The translations under genes and the position numbers were made by a program. This document shows, piece by piece, positions 17,938 through 27,091 of a stretch of 39,713 nt of DNA. The notes below the pieces were generated by a model. That model was not told the origin of the DNA and made no database searches. It was given only the letters and a program-made list of their open reading frames with translations. Position 1 is the first letter of the stretch, and the number at the start of each line of letters is the position of its first letter. Source of the DNA: Pseudomonadota bacterium (GTDB lineage Bacteria > Pseudomonadota > Gammaproteobacteria > Burkholderiales > Rhodocyclaceae); the NCBI GenBank assembly GCA_018262235.1, contig JAGTRY010000026.1:1-39713 (forward strand). Reading direction: 5' to 3'.

Positions 17938-20601
17938 ATGAGCCAGATATTGATCGCCCGCGCCGCTGCGCATAGCCGTTACCTGCAACGTTTGCTGACG
18001 GCCCGCCCCTGGTTGACCGAGCGCTTGCTTGCAAGTTGCATGCAAGCCTTGACCCGCTCCGACCTGGAAGCCTTCCTCGCCGAAAGCCCGCTGGACGAAA
18101 ACACCCTGGCACCACGCCTGCGCGCCCTCAAGGCCTGGGTCGCCGCCCAGGTGATGGTGCGCGATCTGGCCGGACTGGCCCCTTTGCAGGAAGTCACCGG
18201 GGCCATGACCATGCTGGCGGAAATCGCGGTGAGCACCGCACAGCGCGTACTCACCGCACAGCTTGCCAGCCGTTACGGCCTGCCCCGCAATGCTGCGGGC
18301 GAAGTGCAGGAGCTGATCGTGATCGGCATGGGCAAACTCGGTGGCGGCGAACTGAATGTTTCCTCGGATATCGACCTGATCTTCGCCTACCCCGAAGATG
18401 GCGACACGGATGGCGCACGCTCGCTCAGCAATTTCGAATTCTTCACCCGGCTCGGGCGCCAGCTCATCGGGGCCATCTCCGAACCGACCGGTGACGGTTA
18501 TGTCTTCCGCGTCGACATGCGCCTGCGCCCGAATGGTGATTCAGGTCCGCTGGTGGCCTGTTTCGAAATGTTCGAGAACTATTTCATCACCCAGGGCCGC
18601 GAGTGGGAGCGTTATGCGTGGATCAAGGCCCGCCCGCTGACCGGAAGCCGTCACGACGAACTCAAAGCCATCGCTCGTCCCTTCATCTTCCGCAAGTATC
18701 TGGACTTCGGCGCGATCAACGCAATGCGCGAGCTGCACGCGCAGATCCGCCGCGAGGTGGCCCGCCGCGACATGGTCAGCAACATCAAGCTGGGGCCGGG
18801 CGGAATCCGCGAAATCGAGTTCATAGCCCAGGTTTTCCAGCTCATCCGTGGAGGAGGCGATCACGGCCTGCAGATCCGCCCGACCCTCAAAGTGCTCCAG
18901 GCGCTGGTGCATCGCGGCCAGCTCAGCGCCGAGACGGTCCAGGAACTCGCCAGTGCCTATGATTTCCTGCGCCGCCTGGAACACCGCATCCAGTACCTCG
19001 ACGACGCACAAACCCATAGCCTGCCGGATTCCGCCGAGGACATGCTGCGCCTCGCCCAGGCCATGAACTTTGCCGACATTCCGGCCTTGCACGCCGCACT
19101 GGACGCACATCGCCAGCGGGTCGGACACCATTTCGACGAAGTGTTTGCCGACCCCGTCGCCCAGGAACACCGCCTCGAACCGGTCTGGCAAGGGGCCTGC
19201 GAAGCGGGCCCGACCGGCGAATGCCTCGGCGAGCTGGGTTACCGCAAACCTCAGGAAAGCTCCACCCGCCTCGAAGCCTTCCGCAACAGTGCCCGCCTGC
19301 GCAGCATGGGCGACGAAGCCCGCAACCGGCTCGATGCGCTGATGCCGCGCATCCTCGAACTGGCCGCACTCCGCCCCAATCCGGACGAAAGCCTGGCACG
19401 CATGATCGCGCTGCTCGAAGCGATCTGCCGCCGCTCGGCTTATCTGGCGCTGCTGCAGCAATACCCGCAAGCCCTGGCCCGCGTGGTCGAACTGGTCTCG
19501 GCATCGAGCTGGGCCGCCAGTTTCGTCACACATCATCCCTTGCTGCTCGATGAGTTCCTGGACAATCGCCTGCTCACCGAAGAGCCCGACTGGGCAACTT
19601 TTGCCAGCGAGCTGGCGGCCGCCATGGATCGTCTGGGAGACGATGTGGAGCGCCAGATGGACGTGATGCGCGAGGCACACCACGCGCAGGTCTTCCGGCT
19701 GCTCAACCAGGATCTGGCAGGCGGCCTCACCGTCGAACGGCTCTCCGATCACCTCTCGGCCGCAGCCGATGCGATTCTCGAAGAAACCCTGCGCCTGAAC
19801 TGGCGCCGCGCCCGTCATCACGCACCTGAACACCGCTTCGCGATCCTCGGCTACGGCAAGCTGGGGGGCAAGGAACTGGGCTATGCCTCGGATCTGGATC
19901 TGGTATTCATCCACGACGATCCGGATCCGGAATGCCAGATGGTTTACGCACGACTCGGCCAGCGCATCAACACCTGGCTGGACAGCCGCACCGCCGCCGG
20001 CCACCTCTTCGAAACCGACATGCGCCTGCGCCCGAATGGCGAATCAGGGCTGATCGTCGTCTCCCTGGAAGGTTTCGAACAGTACCAGCGCCATGACGCC
20101 TGGGTCTGGGAACATCAAGCCCTGACCCGTGCGCGCTTCTGTGCCGGCAATCGCGAAGTGGGCGAAAAATTCGAACGCCTGCGCACAGCGCTTCTAAGCG
20201 AATCGCGTGATATTGAAATCCTGCGTACCCAGGTGCTGGCCATGCGCCAGAAGATGCGCGATGCGTTTGCCGACAAGGGCGAAGGTTTTGAACTCAAACA
20301 CGATGCGGGCGGCCTGATCGACGTGGAATTCATCGTGCAGTTCCTCGTCCTCGCCCACGCCCACGCCCATCCGGAGCTGACCGAGAACAAGGGCAACATC
20401 GCACTGCTCGGACGCGCCGCCGCAGCCGGGCTGATCACGCCAGAACTGGCCACCGGCAGTGCCAACGCCTACCGTGCAATGCGCCATGCCCAGCACGGTT
20501 TGCGCCTGAACCAGCACAAGAGCCGGGTATTCGATGGCAGCCTGGAAGCAGAGCGCAAGCCAGTGCAAGCGCTGTGGCGGCAGGTGTTCGGCACAGCGTA
20601 G
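17938..20601 (+). CDS. glnE: Bifunctional glutamine synthetase adenylyltransferase/adenylyl-removing enzyme
   Basis: 887 residues, slightly shorter than E. coli GlnE (946). It adds AMP to glutamine synthetase when nitrogen is plentiful and removes it when nitrogen is scarce, under PII control. Two nucleotidyltransferase domains are visible, each with its metal-binding motif: GMGKLGGGELNVSSDIDLIF beginning at residue 130 (N-terminal, adenylyl-removing) and GYGKLGGKELGYASDLDLVF beginning at residue 638 (C-terminal, adenylylating). Each is followed by an M-R-LRPNG-SG block. The PII/GlnE helical domains fill the remainder. Start at 17938 has a weak ribosome site. It stands alone, convergent with the MCP gene only 20 nt downstream. 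Confidence 0.96.
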   Translation: MSQILIARAAAHSRYLQRLLTARPWLTERLLASCMQALTRSDLEAFLAESPLDENTLAPRLRALKAWVAAQVMVRDLAGLAPLQEVTGAMTMLAEIAVSTAQRVLTAQLASRYGLPRNAAGEVQELIVIGMGKLGGGELNVSSDIDLIFAYPEDGDTDGARSLSNFEFFTRLGRQLIGAISEPTGDGYVFRVDMRLRPNGDSGPLVACFEMFENYFITQGREWERYAWIKARPLTGSRHDELKAIARPFIFRKYLDFGAINAMRELHAQIRREVARRDMVSNIKLGPGGIREIEFIAQVFQLIRGGGDHGLQIRPTLKVLQALVHRGQLSAETVQELASAYDFLRRLEHRIQYLDDAQTHSLPDSAEDMLRLAQAMNFADIPALHAALDAHRQRVGHHFDEVFADPVAQEHRLEPVWQGACEAGPTGECLGELGYRKPQESSTRLEAFRNSARLRSMGDEARNRLDALMPRILELAALRPNPDESLARMIALLEAICRRSAYLALLQQYPQALARVVELVSASSWAASFVTHHPLLLDEFLDNRLLTEEPDWATFASELAAAMDRLGDDVERQMDVMREAHHAQVFRLLNQDLAGGLTVERLSDHLSAAADAILEETLRLNWRRARHHAPEHRFAILGYGKLGGKELGYASDLDLVFIHDDPDPECQMVYARLGQRINTWLDSRTAAGHLFETDMRLRPNGESGLIVVSLEGFEQYQRHDAWVWEHQALTRARFCAGNREVGEKFERLRTALLSESRDIEILRTQVLAMRQKMRDAFADKGEGFELKHDAGGLIDVEFIVQFLVLAHAHAHPELTENKGNIALLGRAAAAGLITPELATGSANAYRAMRHAQHGLRLNQHKSRVFDGSLEAERKPVQALWRQVFGTA

Positions 20602-20621
20602 AAGATTTTCGGCCCGGGGCT

Positions 20622-22244
20622 TCAGCAGCGGAAGCGCGCTACACTGCGTGACAGGGTCTGAGCGAGCCCTTCGAGCTCGGTAGCCGCTCCGCGTCCGCGT
20701 TCTATCGTCTCCGAATTGCGTTCGCTGGCACTGGCAATCCGCTCCACACTCATGGCGATCTCGCTGGAGGCGCTGGATTGCTGGCGCGCCACCTCGCTGA
20801 GTTCGCGCAGGTTTTCGAGCGACTGATGGGCGCCCTCATCCAGGGTCTTGAGTGGCAAACGCAGGCTTTCCACCTCTGCCACGCCACTTTCCACATGCGC
20901 CTTGGCCACGTTCATTTCCTTGGCGGCCTCCCGCGCCTGCTGCTGGACCTGCTCGATCATCCGCTGGATCTGTCTGGTCGCCGTGCTGGTCTTCTCGGCC
21001 AGCTTGCGTACCTCGTCAGCCACCACCGCGAAACCTCGGCCCTGCTCGCCGGCACGCGCCGCCTCGATGGCCGCGTTGAGCGCCAGCAGATTGGTCTGAT
21101 CCGCGATCTCATGGATGACAGAAGCAAACCCGCTGATTTCCTCGGCGCTCCCCACCAGTACGGCCATGGAAGCCGACGTTCCTTCCACGGTTCCCATGAT
21201 CTTGCGAACTTCATCCGCCGCATGCAGCACCATGTCGCGACCTTGCGTTGCCGTTTGCGAAGTCTCGTTCGCCACTTTCACCACGGCCTCCGTTTGCTGG
21301 GCCGCGTTCCAGACACTCTCGGTGAGATTCTCGACCATCGCCGCGATCCCGCTCAGGGATTCGCTTTGCTGGCCGGCACTATCGGCCACCCCGCCGACGA
21401 CTTCGCTCATGGCGCTGGCCGCCCCTTCCACATTGTGCGAGCTGCTCAGCACTTCACTGATCACGTTCCGCAGGCTCTGCTGCATCTGCGCCAGGGCACG
21501 CAGCAGTTGCCCCACTTCATCCTGCGACTGCGGAACGATGCTCACGCGCAAATCACCATCGGCAACCAGATCGGCAGCCCGCACCGCCTCGGCCATGGGC
21601 CTGACGATGCTGCGCGCCATCACGAAACTGGTGACCAGCCCCAGACATAATGATACGAGCAAGGTCACCACGCTCGCCGCCAGCACCCGCCGCCAGCTGG
21701 CGATAGCATTGTCATAACTCGAACGGGCTTCGACCGTCTGTACTCCGATGACCTGACGGGTCGCCTGCGACACGGTTTTGAAATCGTCATCAGCCGTCTG
21801 CATGCCGGAACGCCCCATGGCCGGGTCGACCGAAGCCATATCCAGGGCGGTATTCACGGCTTGCCGGTACTTCTGCAGTCCGGCACCGATCTGCTTGAAC
21901 GAGGTTTTCTCCGCATCGTCACTGGTCACGCTCATGTCAGCCATCAGTTCCACGACCTGCTTTTCCAGTTTTCCCAGTGCCGTGTTGATGCCGGCCACGC
22001 GGGCCGCCACCTTGTCGGTCTCCATTCCGTCAAGCTGGGTAAACAGGCTGTAGGCATCCGCGTGAACGGCCAGCAGATCGGACTCCAGGGTCTTGATCAG
22101 CACTACATGATCGAAACGCTCTTCGAACAGATCCTGCAGGGCGCCGCCCACGGAATTCAGCCCGGCATAGGCGATCCCGCCCATGACCAGCATCAGCAGC
22201 ATGCACAGCAACGGCGCAGCAAGCATCCGGTGGATAATCCGCAT
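20622..22244 (-). CDS. Methyl-accepting chemotaxis protein
   Basis: 540-residue transmembrane chemoreceptor. I chose the start MRIIHRML (AGGGG 8 nt upstream) rather than the ATG at 22298. TM1 is about residues 9-29, a periplasmic four-helix-type sensor domain spans about 30-185, TM2 about 187-210, HAMP about 211-265 and the signalling hairpin about 270-540. The tip contains the near-invariant block [22 protein letters not shown] and the [16 protein letters not shown] stretch that binds CheA and CheW. No CheR-tethering pentapeptide is present; the protein ends in RSVARFRC. A gene for a secreted Cache-domain protein lies 120 nt upstream on the same strand. The ligand is unknown. Confidence 0.92.
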   Translation of the reverse strand: MRIIHRMLAAPLLCMLLMLVMGGIAYAGLNSVGGALQDLFEERFDHVVLIKTLESDLLAVHADAYSLFTQLDGMETDKVAARVAGINTALGKLEKQVVELMADMSVTSDDAEKTSFKQIGAGLQKYRQAVNTALDMASVDPAMGRSGMQTADDDFKTVSQATRQVIGVQTVEARSSYDNAIASWRRVLAASVVTLLVSLCLGLVTSFVMARSIVRPMAEAVRAADLVADGDLRVSIVPQSQDEVGQLLRALAQMQQSLRNVISEVLSSSHNVEGAASAMSEVVGGVADSAGQQSESLSGIAAMVENLTESVWNAAQQTEAVVKVANETSQTATQGRDMVLHAADEVRKIMGTVEGTSASMAVLVGSAEEISGFASVIHEIADQTNLLALNAAIEAARAGEQGRGFAVVADEVRKLAEKTSTATRQIQRMIEQVQQQAREAAKEMNVAKAHVESGVAEVESLRLPLKTLDEGAHQSLENLRELSEVARQQSSASSEIAMSVERIASASERNSETIERGRGAATELEGLAQTLSRSVARFRC

Positions 22245-22364
22245 GACCGATCCCCTGTCCTGCGCTGCACGGAAATCTCCGCGCAGCGTCATCCGCATTC
22301 AGAACCCCGAAGTGACCAGGGCGCAAACCCGTAGCGCAACCTGTCCGCTCACGGGCACCCGGCC

Positions 22365-22817
22365 TCAGCGTTTGTAGACCCCGGCACAGACCACCACGTC
22401 GCCGGTTTTTTCGCAGTACGCCTGCTTGGGTAGCACCTTCTTCGAGATCGGATCGGTGAATTTGTAGTCCTGCCAGAACTTGCCCTTGCTCGCAGCAAGC
22501 TCCATGCGCTCCTTGTAGAAAGGCTTGCCATCGGGATCCTTGAAATCGATCAGATCCTTGTCGACCATCTTGGGGTTCTGCCCGTGGGCCAGGACCTTGC
22601 CATGCAGGTCCATCACCGTCGGGTACAGATCACGACTGATCCACTTGGCATCCTTCCCGGTAATCTCGCTCAGCGTCTGGGCGCGATTTGCCTTCAGGGC
22701 GGCAACCACCTTGCCGACCATGGCCTCGGCATCCTTCGGCGAAGCAAATTCCTCGGCAGCAAGGACCGGACCGGACAGGGCAATCAGGGAAATCATCAGC
22801 AGGCTTGCAGTTTTCAT
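22365..22817 (-). CDS. Secreted single-Cache-domain protein
   Basis: 150 residues starting at the second of two adjacent ATGs (22817), with GGAGG just upstream. A cleavable signal peptide (MKTASLLMISLIALSGPVLA) precedes a domain with the pattern of a free-standing Cache sensor: an N-terminal helix (DAEAMVGKVVAALK), a strand-turn with VMDLHGKVLAHG, then KDLIDFKDPDGKPFYKERME, and a final strand pair holding YCEKTGDVVVCAGVYK. The two cysteines could form a disulfide. Such domains usually sit inside chemoreceptors and kinases and bind small molecules. As a free periplasmic protein it could present a ligand to the MCP encoded directly downstream; that is inference. Confidence 0.82.
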   Translation of the reverse strand: MKTASLLMISLIALSGPVLAAEEFASPKDAEAMVGKVVAALKANRAQTLSEITGKDAKWISRDLYPTVMDLHGKVLAHGQNPKMVDKDLIDFKDPDGKPFYKERMELAASKGKFWQDYKFTDPISKKVLPKQAYCEKTGDVVVCAGVYKR

Positions 22818-22908
22818 CATTCCTCCGGAAAAAGACCCGTGCGGCGTAATCCGCCAACCCGGCACAAGGGCAAAAGCGGAGATCGAAAAATCCCCCGCTG
22901 CATGGAGG

Positions 22909-22936
22909 ATTACGGCGGTCTTTCCCGACAACTTGA
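22909..22936 (-). promoter_or_regulatory. Possible weak sigma-28-like promoter for the Cache-MCP pair
   Basis: On the minus strand TCAAGTT begins at 22936, and after 16 nt from TCAA there is GCCGTAAT (22916-22909). The spacing is one nt longer than ideal and the -10 matches GCCGATAA at only five of eight positions. Its interest comes from the much better plus-strand sigma-28 match about 65-90 nt away. The region between 22818 and 23000 holds no gene. Confidence 0.25.
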
Positions 22937-23000
22937 GCGCCACAGAGCCAGGAAAGACGGGGTTTTCCGCACCCTGCCCTTTCAGACATCACCCCCTGGA

Positions 23001-23027
23001 TCAAGTCAGTTATCCGAGTGCCGATAA
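23001..23027 (+). promoter_or_regulatory. Sigma-28 (FliA) type flagellar promoter upstream of the signalling operon
   Basis: TCAA (23001-23004, extended TCAAGTCA) and a perfect GCCGATAA (23020-23027) are separated by exactly 15 nt. This is the arrangement of flagellar class III promoters (TAAA-N15-GCCGATAA). It lies about 90 nt before the first gene of the six-gene operon, on the same strand. This suggests the operon is expressed with late flagellar and chemotaxis genes. Confidence 0.62.
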
Positions 23028-23114
23028 GCCTATGGAGGACCTCCCATCAACCCATTCCGCGCAAGCGCCAGACAAACCGTTTCACGTGCATGGATATCCG
23101 CTCCAGAGGGATTC

Positions 23115-23933
23115 ATGGAAACCATTCAAGGACCAGGCAACGCCAGTATCGAGGTGGCACCCAACACCGTGCTGCTGGTCGATGACGAGGAAAACATCTT
23201 GGCCTCCCTGCGCCGTCTCCTGCGCAAGGATGGCTATCGCATCCTGTGCGCGACCAGCGGCCAGGCCGGGCTTGATTTGCTGGCCAGTGAAAAGGTTGAC
23301 GTGATCATCTCGGACCAACGCATGCCACACATGGTGGGCACGGTCTTCCTGCAAAAAGCGCAGGAACTGAGTCCCAACAGCGTACGCATGATCCTCTCCG
23401 GCTACACCGATCTGGAAAGCGTCACCGCTGCCATCAACCAGGGGGCGGTCTACAAGTTCCTGACCAAACCCTGGGACGACGAGATCCTGCGTCTGTCGAT
23501 CAAGGAAGCCCTGCGCCACAAATGGGTGCGCGACGAAAACCGCATGCTCCAGGCCATGCTGGTGGAAGTGAACGAAGAACTGGCCCACGCCAACCAGCTG
23601 CTGGCCGAGCGCGTCGATTTCGCCCAGGAAGCCTTGCACAACTTCCAGGAAATCGTGCATGACCTGCCGGTCGCCCTGCTCGGCATCGATGCGTCAGGCT
23701 TGCTGATGTTCGCCAACAAGGCGGCCTTCGATCTGCTCGACAAGCCCGTGGCTTTCGGTTCAGCGGCAGCCCCCCAGTTGCCGGATGGCATCTCCGTCCT
23801 GTTGGACAACCCGGACATTGGCGGCGCTGGCGTCATCTTCAACGGACAGCCCCACACCGCAAAGATCCAGCCCCTTTCCCACAAGGCCCGCGGCCACATC
23901 ATTTCCATCATTCCCGACGCCCCAACGCCATGA
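23115..23933 (+). CDS. Response regulator: REC plus coiled coil plus PAS-like domain
   Basis: 272 residues; AGAGGG lies 4 nt before the ATG. Residues about 17-135 are a receiver domain (LLVDDEEN acidic pair, phospho-acceptor Asp67 in VIISDQRMP, conserved Lys in FLTKPWDDE). Residues about 138-175 form a helix rich in heptad-like positions, and about 176-270 look like a divergent PAS domain (FQEIVHDLPVALLGIDASGLLMFANKAAFDLL). No DNA-binding or enzymatic output is visible, so it probably acts through protein contact, perhaps modulating the kinase encoded next. Its stop overlaps the start of that kinase gene by 4 nt (ATGA). It is the first gene after the sigma-28-like promoter. Confidence 0.87.
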   Translation: METIQGPGNASIEVAPNTVLLVDDEENILASLRRLLRKDGYRILCATSGQAGLDLLASEKVDVIISDQRMPHMVGTVFLQKAQELSPNSVRMILSGYTDLESVTAAINQGAVYKFLTKPWDDEILRLSIKEALRHKWVRDENRMLQAMLVEVNEELAHANQLLAERVDFAQEALHNFQEIVHDLPVALLGIDASGLLMFANKAAFDLLDKPVAFGSAAAPQLPDGISVLLDNPDIGGAGVIFNGQPHTAKIQPLSHKARGHIISIIPDAPTP

Positions 23934-25756
23934 TGAAAACGCTTGATCCGCTGGGCTGGCAAAATTTCCTGCTGCTCGATCTGGTCGAGGTCGGCATCCT
24001 CGTCATCGATGCCGAGTCCATCCTCTTTGCCAACACCACCTTCTCGCGGGTCGTGGGGCTGACCCTGCGCGAACTTCAAACCAAAAGCCTGCGCGAGCTT
24101 GGTGGAGACGCCTGGGTCGATTTCACGCTCGGCCAGAGCTGGGCCGACGCCCTGCCCTGGCCCATGGCAGACGGCTCGGACCGCTGGTTCGAAGTCAGTC
24201 TGCAACCCACCGACTTCGAAGACCGTGTCGTCCATATCGCCACCTGTACCGATGTCACCTCGCGCATGCGCGCCGAGGGCGCGGAAGCTTCGATGCTGCA
24301 GATGCTCACCGAGATCATCGAAGGCTATCCGGTCGGCACCTTCGTACTCGACAAGGATCATCAACTCACCCACTGGAACCGTGCTTGCGAAGTCCTTACC
24401 GGGCTTTCCGCAGGTGATGCCATCGGCAGCGACGACCCCGGCAATGCCTTCGGCATCAAAAAGGGAGAATTGCTGGCTGATCGGGTCATGAGCCCGGTCG
24501 ACGAAACCGCGCTGCTCCGGTTCTATGATGGCCGTCTGTGGAAGTCCCCCGCGGCAGAAGGCGCTTACGAAGCTGAACTGCATTTCGACAAGCTCGGCGG
24601 CATCCCGGATCGCTGGATGCATGTGGCCGCCACGCCGCTCCGGGATGCCAGTGGCGCCATCATCGGCGCCATCGAAACCCTGATCGACATCACCGCCCGC
24701 AAGAATGCCGAAGAAGAACTGCGCCATGCCCATCAGGCCGCCGAACAGCTGATTACCGAACGCACCCGGGAACTGCGCGAAGCCAAGGCCGAGCTGGAAG
24801 ATGACATCGCCCGGCGCCAGCTGATCGAGCAGGAAATGCAGCAACACCTGATGGAAGTCACCGCCCTCAACGCGCAACTGCATGAAACGCAGGAACGCCT
24901 CGTGCAGAGCCAGCAGCAGTTGGTGCAGAACGAAAAACTCGCCTCGATCGGCCAGCTCGCCGCAGGCGTGGCACACGAGATCAACAACCCCATCGGCTAT
25001 GTGTTCTCAAACTTTGGCACCTTGCAGACCTATCTGGCCGACTTGCTCAGCCTCATCGACGCTTACGTTCAGGCAGAACCGGCAATCAGCGCGGAAAACC
25101 TGCGCACCCAGCTGGGCCAGCAACGCAAGAAGATGGACCTGGACTACCTCAAGAACGACCTGATGGATCTGATGCGCGAATCCCGCGAAGGCATCGAACG
25201 GGTACGCAAGATCGTGCAGGATCTGAAGGATTTCTCCCACGTCGATGCGAGTGCCGACTGGCAGTGGTCCGACCTCCAGCGCGGGCTGGAATCCACGCTG
25301 AACGTGGTCAACAACGAAATCAAGTATAAAGCCGATGTCATACGAGAGTTCGGCACCATCCCGCAGGTGCAGTGTCTGCCCTCCCAGCTCAACCAGGTTT
25401 TCATGAACCTGCTGGTCAACGCTGCCCACGCCATCAAGTCCGAAGAGCGCGGCACGATCCGGGTCAGCACCGGCACCAGCGACCAGAGCGTGTGGGTCGC
25501 CATCCAGGACAATGGTTGCGGAATGTCGCCGGAAATCATGAGCCGGATCTTCGACCCTTTCTTCACCACCAAGCCGGTAGGCAAAGGGACCGGGCTGGGA
25601 CTATCGCTCTCCTACGGCATCGTGCAGAAGCATCACGGCAAGATCGAAGTCTGCTCGGAGCCTGGTGAAGGCACAACCTTCAGGGTCACCCTGCCCATCA
25701 GCCAGCCCGAGGACGAGGCCAGTCCGGCCCAGCACACCGACAAGGCGGAAACATGA
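23930..25756 (+). CDS. Soluble PAS-PAS sensor histidine kinase
   Basis: 608 residues without membrane helices, so cytoplasmic. Two PAS domains (about residues 12-120 and 125-265, the second ending with the IDITARKNAEEEL linker) are followed by a coiled coil (about 265-335). The phospho-acceptor His349 lies in GVAHEINNPIGYV. The ATP-binding domain shows the N box (NQVFMNLLVNAAHAI), G1 (QDNGCGM), F box (IFDPFFTTK) and G2 (GKGTGLGLSLSYGI). The stretch between the His motif and the second dimerisation helix (REGIERVRKIVQDLKDFS) is unusually long, as in the second kinase of the operon. It overlaps both neighbouring response-regulator genes by 4 nt, so it likely phosphorylates them. Confidence 0.92.
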   Translation: MMKTLDPLGWQNFLLLDLVEVGILVIDAESILFANTTFSRVVGLTLRELQTKSLRELGGDAWVDFTLGQSWADALPWPMADGSDRWFEVSLQPTDFEDRVVHIATCTDVTSRMRAEGAEASMLQMLTEIIEGYPVGTFVLDKDHQLTHWNRACEVLTGLSAGDAIGSDDPGNAFGIKKGELLADRVMSPVDETALLRFYDGRLWKSPAAEGAYEAELHFDKLGGIPDRWMHVAATPLRDASGAIIGAIETLIDITARKNAEEELRHAHQAAEQLITERTRELREAKAELEDDIARRQLIEQEMQQHLMEVTALNAQLHETQERLVQSQQQLVQNEKLASIGQLAAGVAHEINNPIGYVFSNFGTLQTYLADLLSLIDAYVQAEPAISAENLRTQLGQQRKKMDLDYLKNDLMDLMRESREGIERVRKIVQDLKDFSHVDASADWQWSDLQRGLESTLNVVNNEIKYKADVIREFGTIPQVQCLPSQLNQVFMNLLVNAAHAIKSEERGTIRVSTGTSDQSVWVAIQDNGCGMSPEIMSRIFDPFFTTKPVGKGTGLGLSLSYGIVQKHHGKIEVCSEPGEGTTFRVTLPISQPEDEASPAQHTDKAET

Positions 25757-27084
25757 GCGACAGCCTGAATCCTTCGCAAGCCCTCTGGCCCGCCGGCTTC
25801 AGTTCGGCACCGATCATCCTGCTCGTGGATGACGAACCCAACGTCCTCAGCTCGCTACGCCGCCTGCTGCGCCCCTGCGGCTATACAGTGCTCACCGCCG
25901 GAAGCGGTGCAGAAGCGCTGGATACCCTGACGACCCAGGCCGTCGATCTCATCGTTTCCGACATGCGCATGCCCGGCATGAGTGGTGATCAGCTGCTTGC
26001 CCAGGTCCGCAACCGCTGGCCCGACACCATGCGCCTGCTGCTGACAGGGTATGCCGAAGTCTCCTCGGCCATCTCGGCCATCAATGAAGGCGGCATCTAT
26101 CGCTACATTTCCAAGCCCTGGGATGACGAAGAACTCATCCGGATCCTGCATCAAGGTCTGGAACTATGCGGCCTGCAACGTGAAAAGGCCCGCCTGGAAG
26201 CCCTGACCCTGTCCCAGAACGAAGCCCTGCGCGAACTCAATATCACCCTGGAAGACAAGGTCCGCCAGCGCACCGAGGAATTGCAGATCGCCAACCAGGA
26301 AATCCTGCTGGCAATGGAGAAGCTCAAGAAAACCTTCTTCACCTCGGTGCAGGTGCTCTCCAACCTTATCGAAATGCGCGCCCCGACCCTCGCCGGCCAC
26401 AGCCGGCGTGTGGCCGATATCGCACGCCGGATTGCCGAGAAGATGGGCGTCGGGACCGAATTGCAGCACGAAATCCTGCTCGCCGGCCTGCTTCATGACA
26501 TCGGCAAGATCGGATATCCGGATGCACTGTTCGGCAAGCCGCTCAACAAGATGACCGGGGAAGAGGCCGGTCTGGCCCGCAAGCACCCGATCAACGGCGC
26601 CGCCGCCCTGATGTCGATGCCGGATCTGCGCGGGGTGGCCGAACTCATCCGCAGTCATCACGAACGCTGGGATGGGCAGGGTTTTCCGGACGCCCTGGCC
26701 GGTGACAAGATTCCGCTGGGCGCCAGGATCCTGGCGCTGGCCAATGATTATGACGGCGCCCAGATCGGCACGATCACGACCAAGCAGATGAGTGTGGATG
26801 AAGCCAAGGCTTATGTGCTCGAAGGCCGCAAGTTCCGCTACGACCCGGATGTGGCCGATGCCTTCGGTCAATTGGTCGGGCGGATGGCACGCCAGCCGGT
26901 GCTGGAACGCCGCCTGAGCGGAGCGGAACTCGAAGCCGGAATGGTCCTGTCGCGGGATCTGTACAGCCCGGACGGCATGTTGTTGCTGGCTACGGAATAC
27001 GTTCTGGACGATCTGCTGATCCACCAGATCCGCGAATATGAATCCTCTTTCGGCAAACACCTTGTTGTCTGCGTGCACGCCTGA
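25753..27084 (+). CDS. RpfG-like response regulator: REC plus HD-GYP c-di-GMP phosphodiesterase
   Basis: 443 residues. The receiver domain (about 20-140) has LLVDDEPN, phospho-acceptor Asp70 in LIVSDMRMP and the Lys in [10 protein letters not shown] coiled coil (about 145-195) leads to an HD-GYP domain (about 195-385). Metal-binding residues are visible: AGHSRRV, His248-Asp249 in [15 protein letters not shown] and the [14 protein letters not shown] block, where the eponymous GYP is GFP, a change seen in active members. The enzyme should hydrolyse c-di-GMP when phosphorylated. A C-terminal tail (about 385-443) of unknown function is typical of this architecture. The start overlaps the kinase stop by 4 nt. 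Confidence 0.92.
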   Translation: MSDSLNPSQALWPAGFSSAPIILLVDDEPNVLSSLRRLLRPCGYTVLTAGSGAEALDTLTTQAVDLIVSDMRMPGMSGDQLLAQVRNRWPDTMRLLLTGYAEVSSAISAINEGGIYRYISKPWDDEELIRILHQGLELCGLQREKARLEALTLSQNEALRELNITLEDKVRQRTEELQIANQEILLAMEKLKKTFFTSVQVLSNLIEMRAPTLAGHSRRVADIARRIAEKMGVGTELQHEILLAGLLHDIGKIGYPDALFGKPLNKMTGEEAGLARKHPINGAAALMSMPDLRGVAELIRSHHERWDGQGFPDALAGDKIPLGARILALANDYDGAQIGTITTKQMSVDEAKAYVLEGRKFRYDPDVADAFGQLVGRMARQPVLERRLSGAELEAGMVLSRDLYSPDGMLLLATEYVLDDLLIHQIREYESSFGKHLVVCVHA

Positions 27085-27091
27085 TCAATCC

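Noticed and set aside
18541-20004. 487-codon minus-strand open frame opposite glnE
   Set aside because: glnE is highly conserved on the other strand and the antisense product has no motif.
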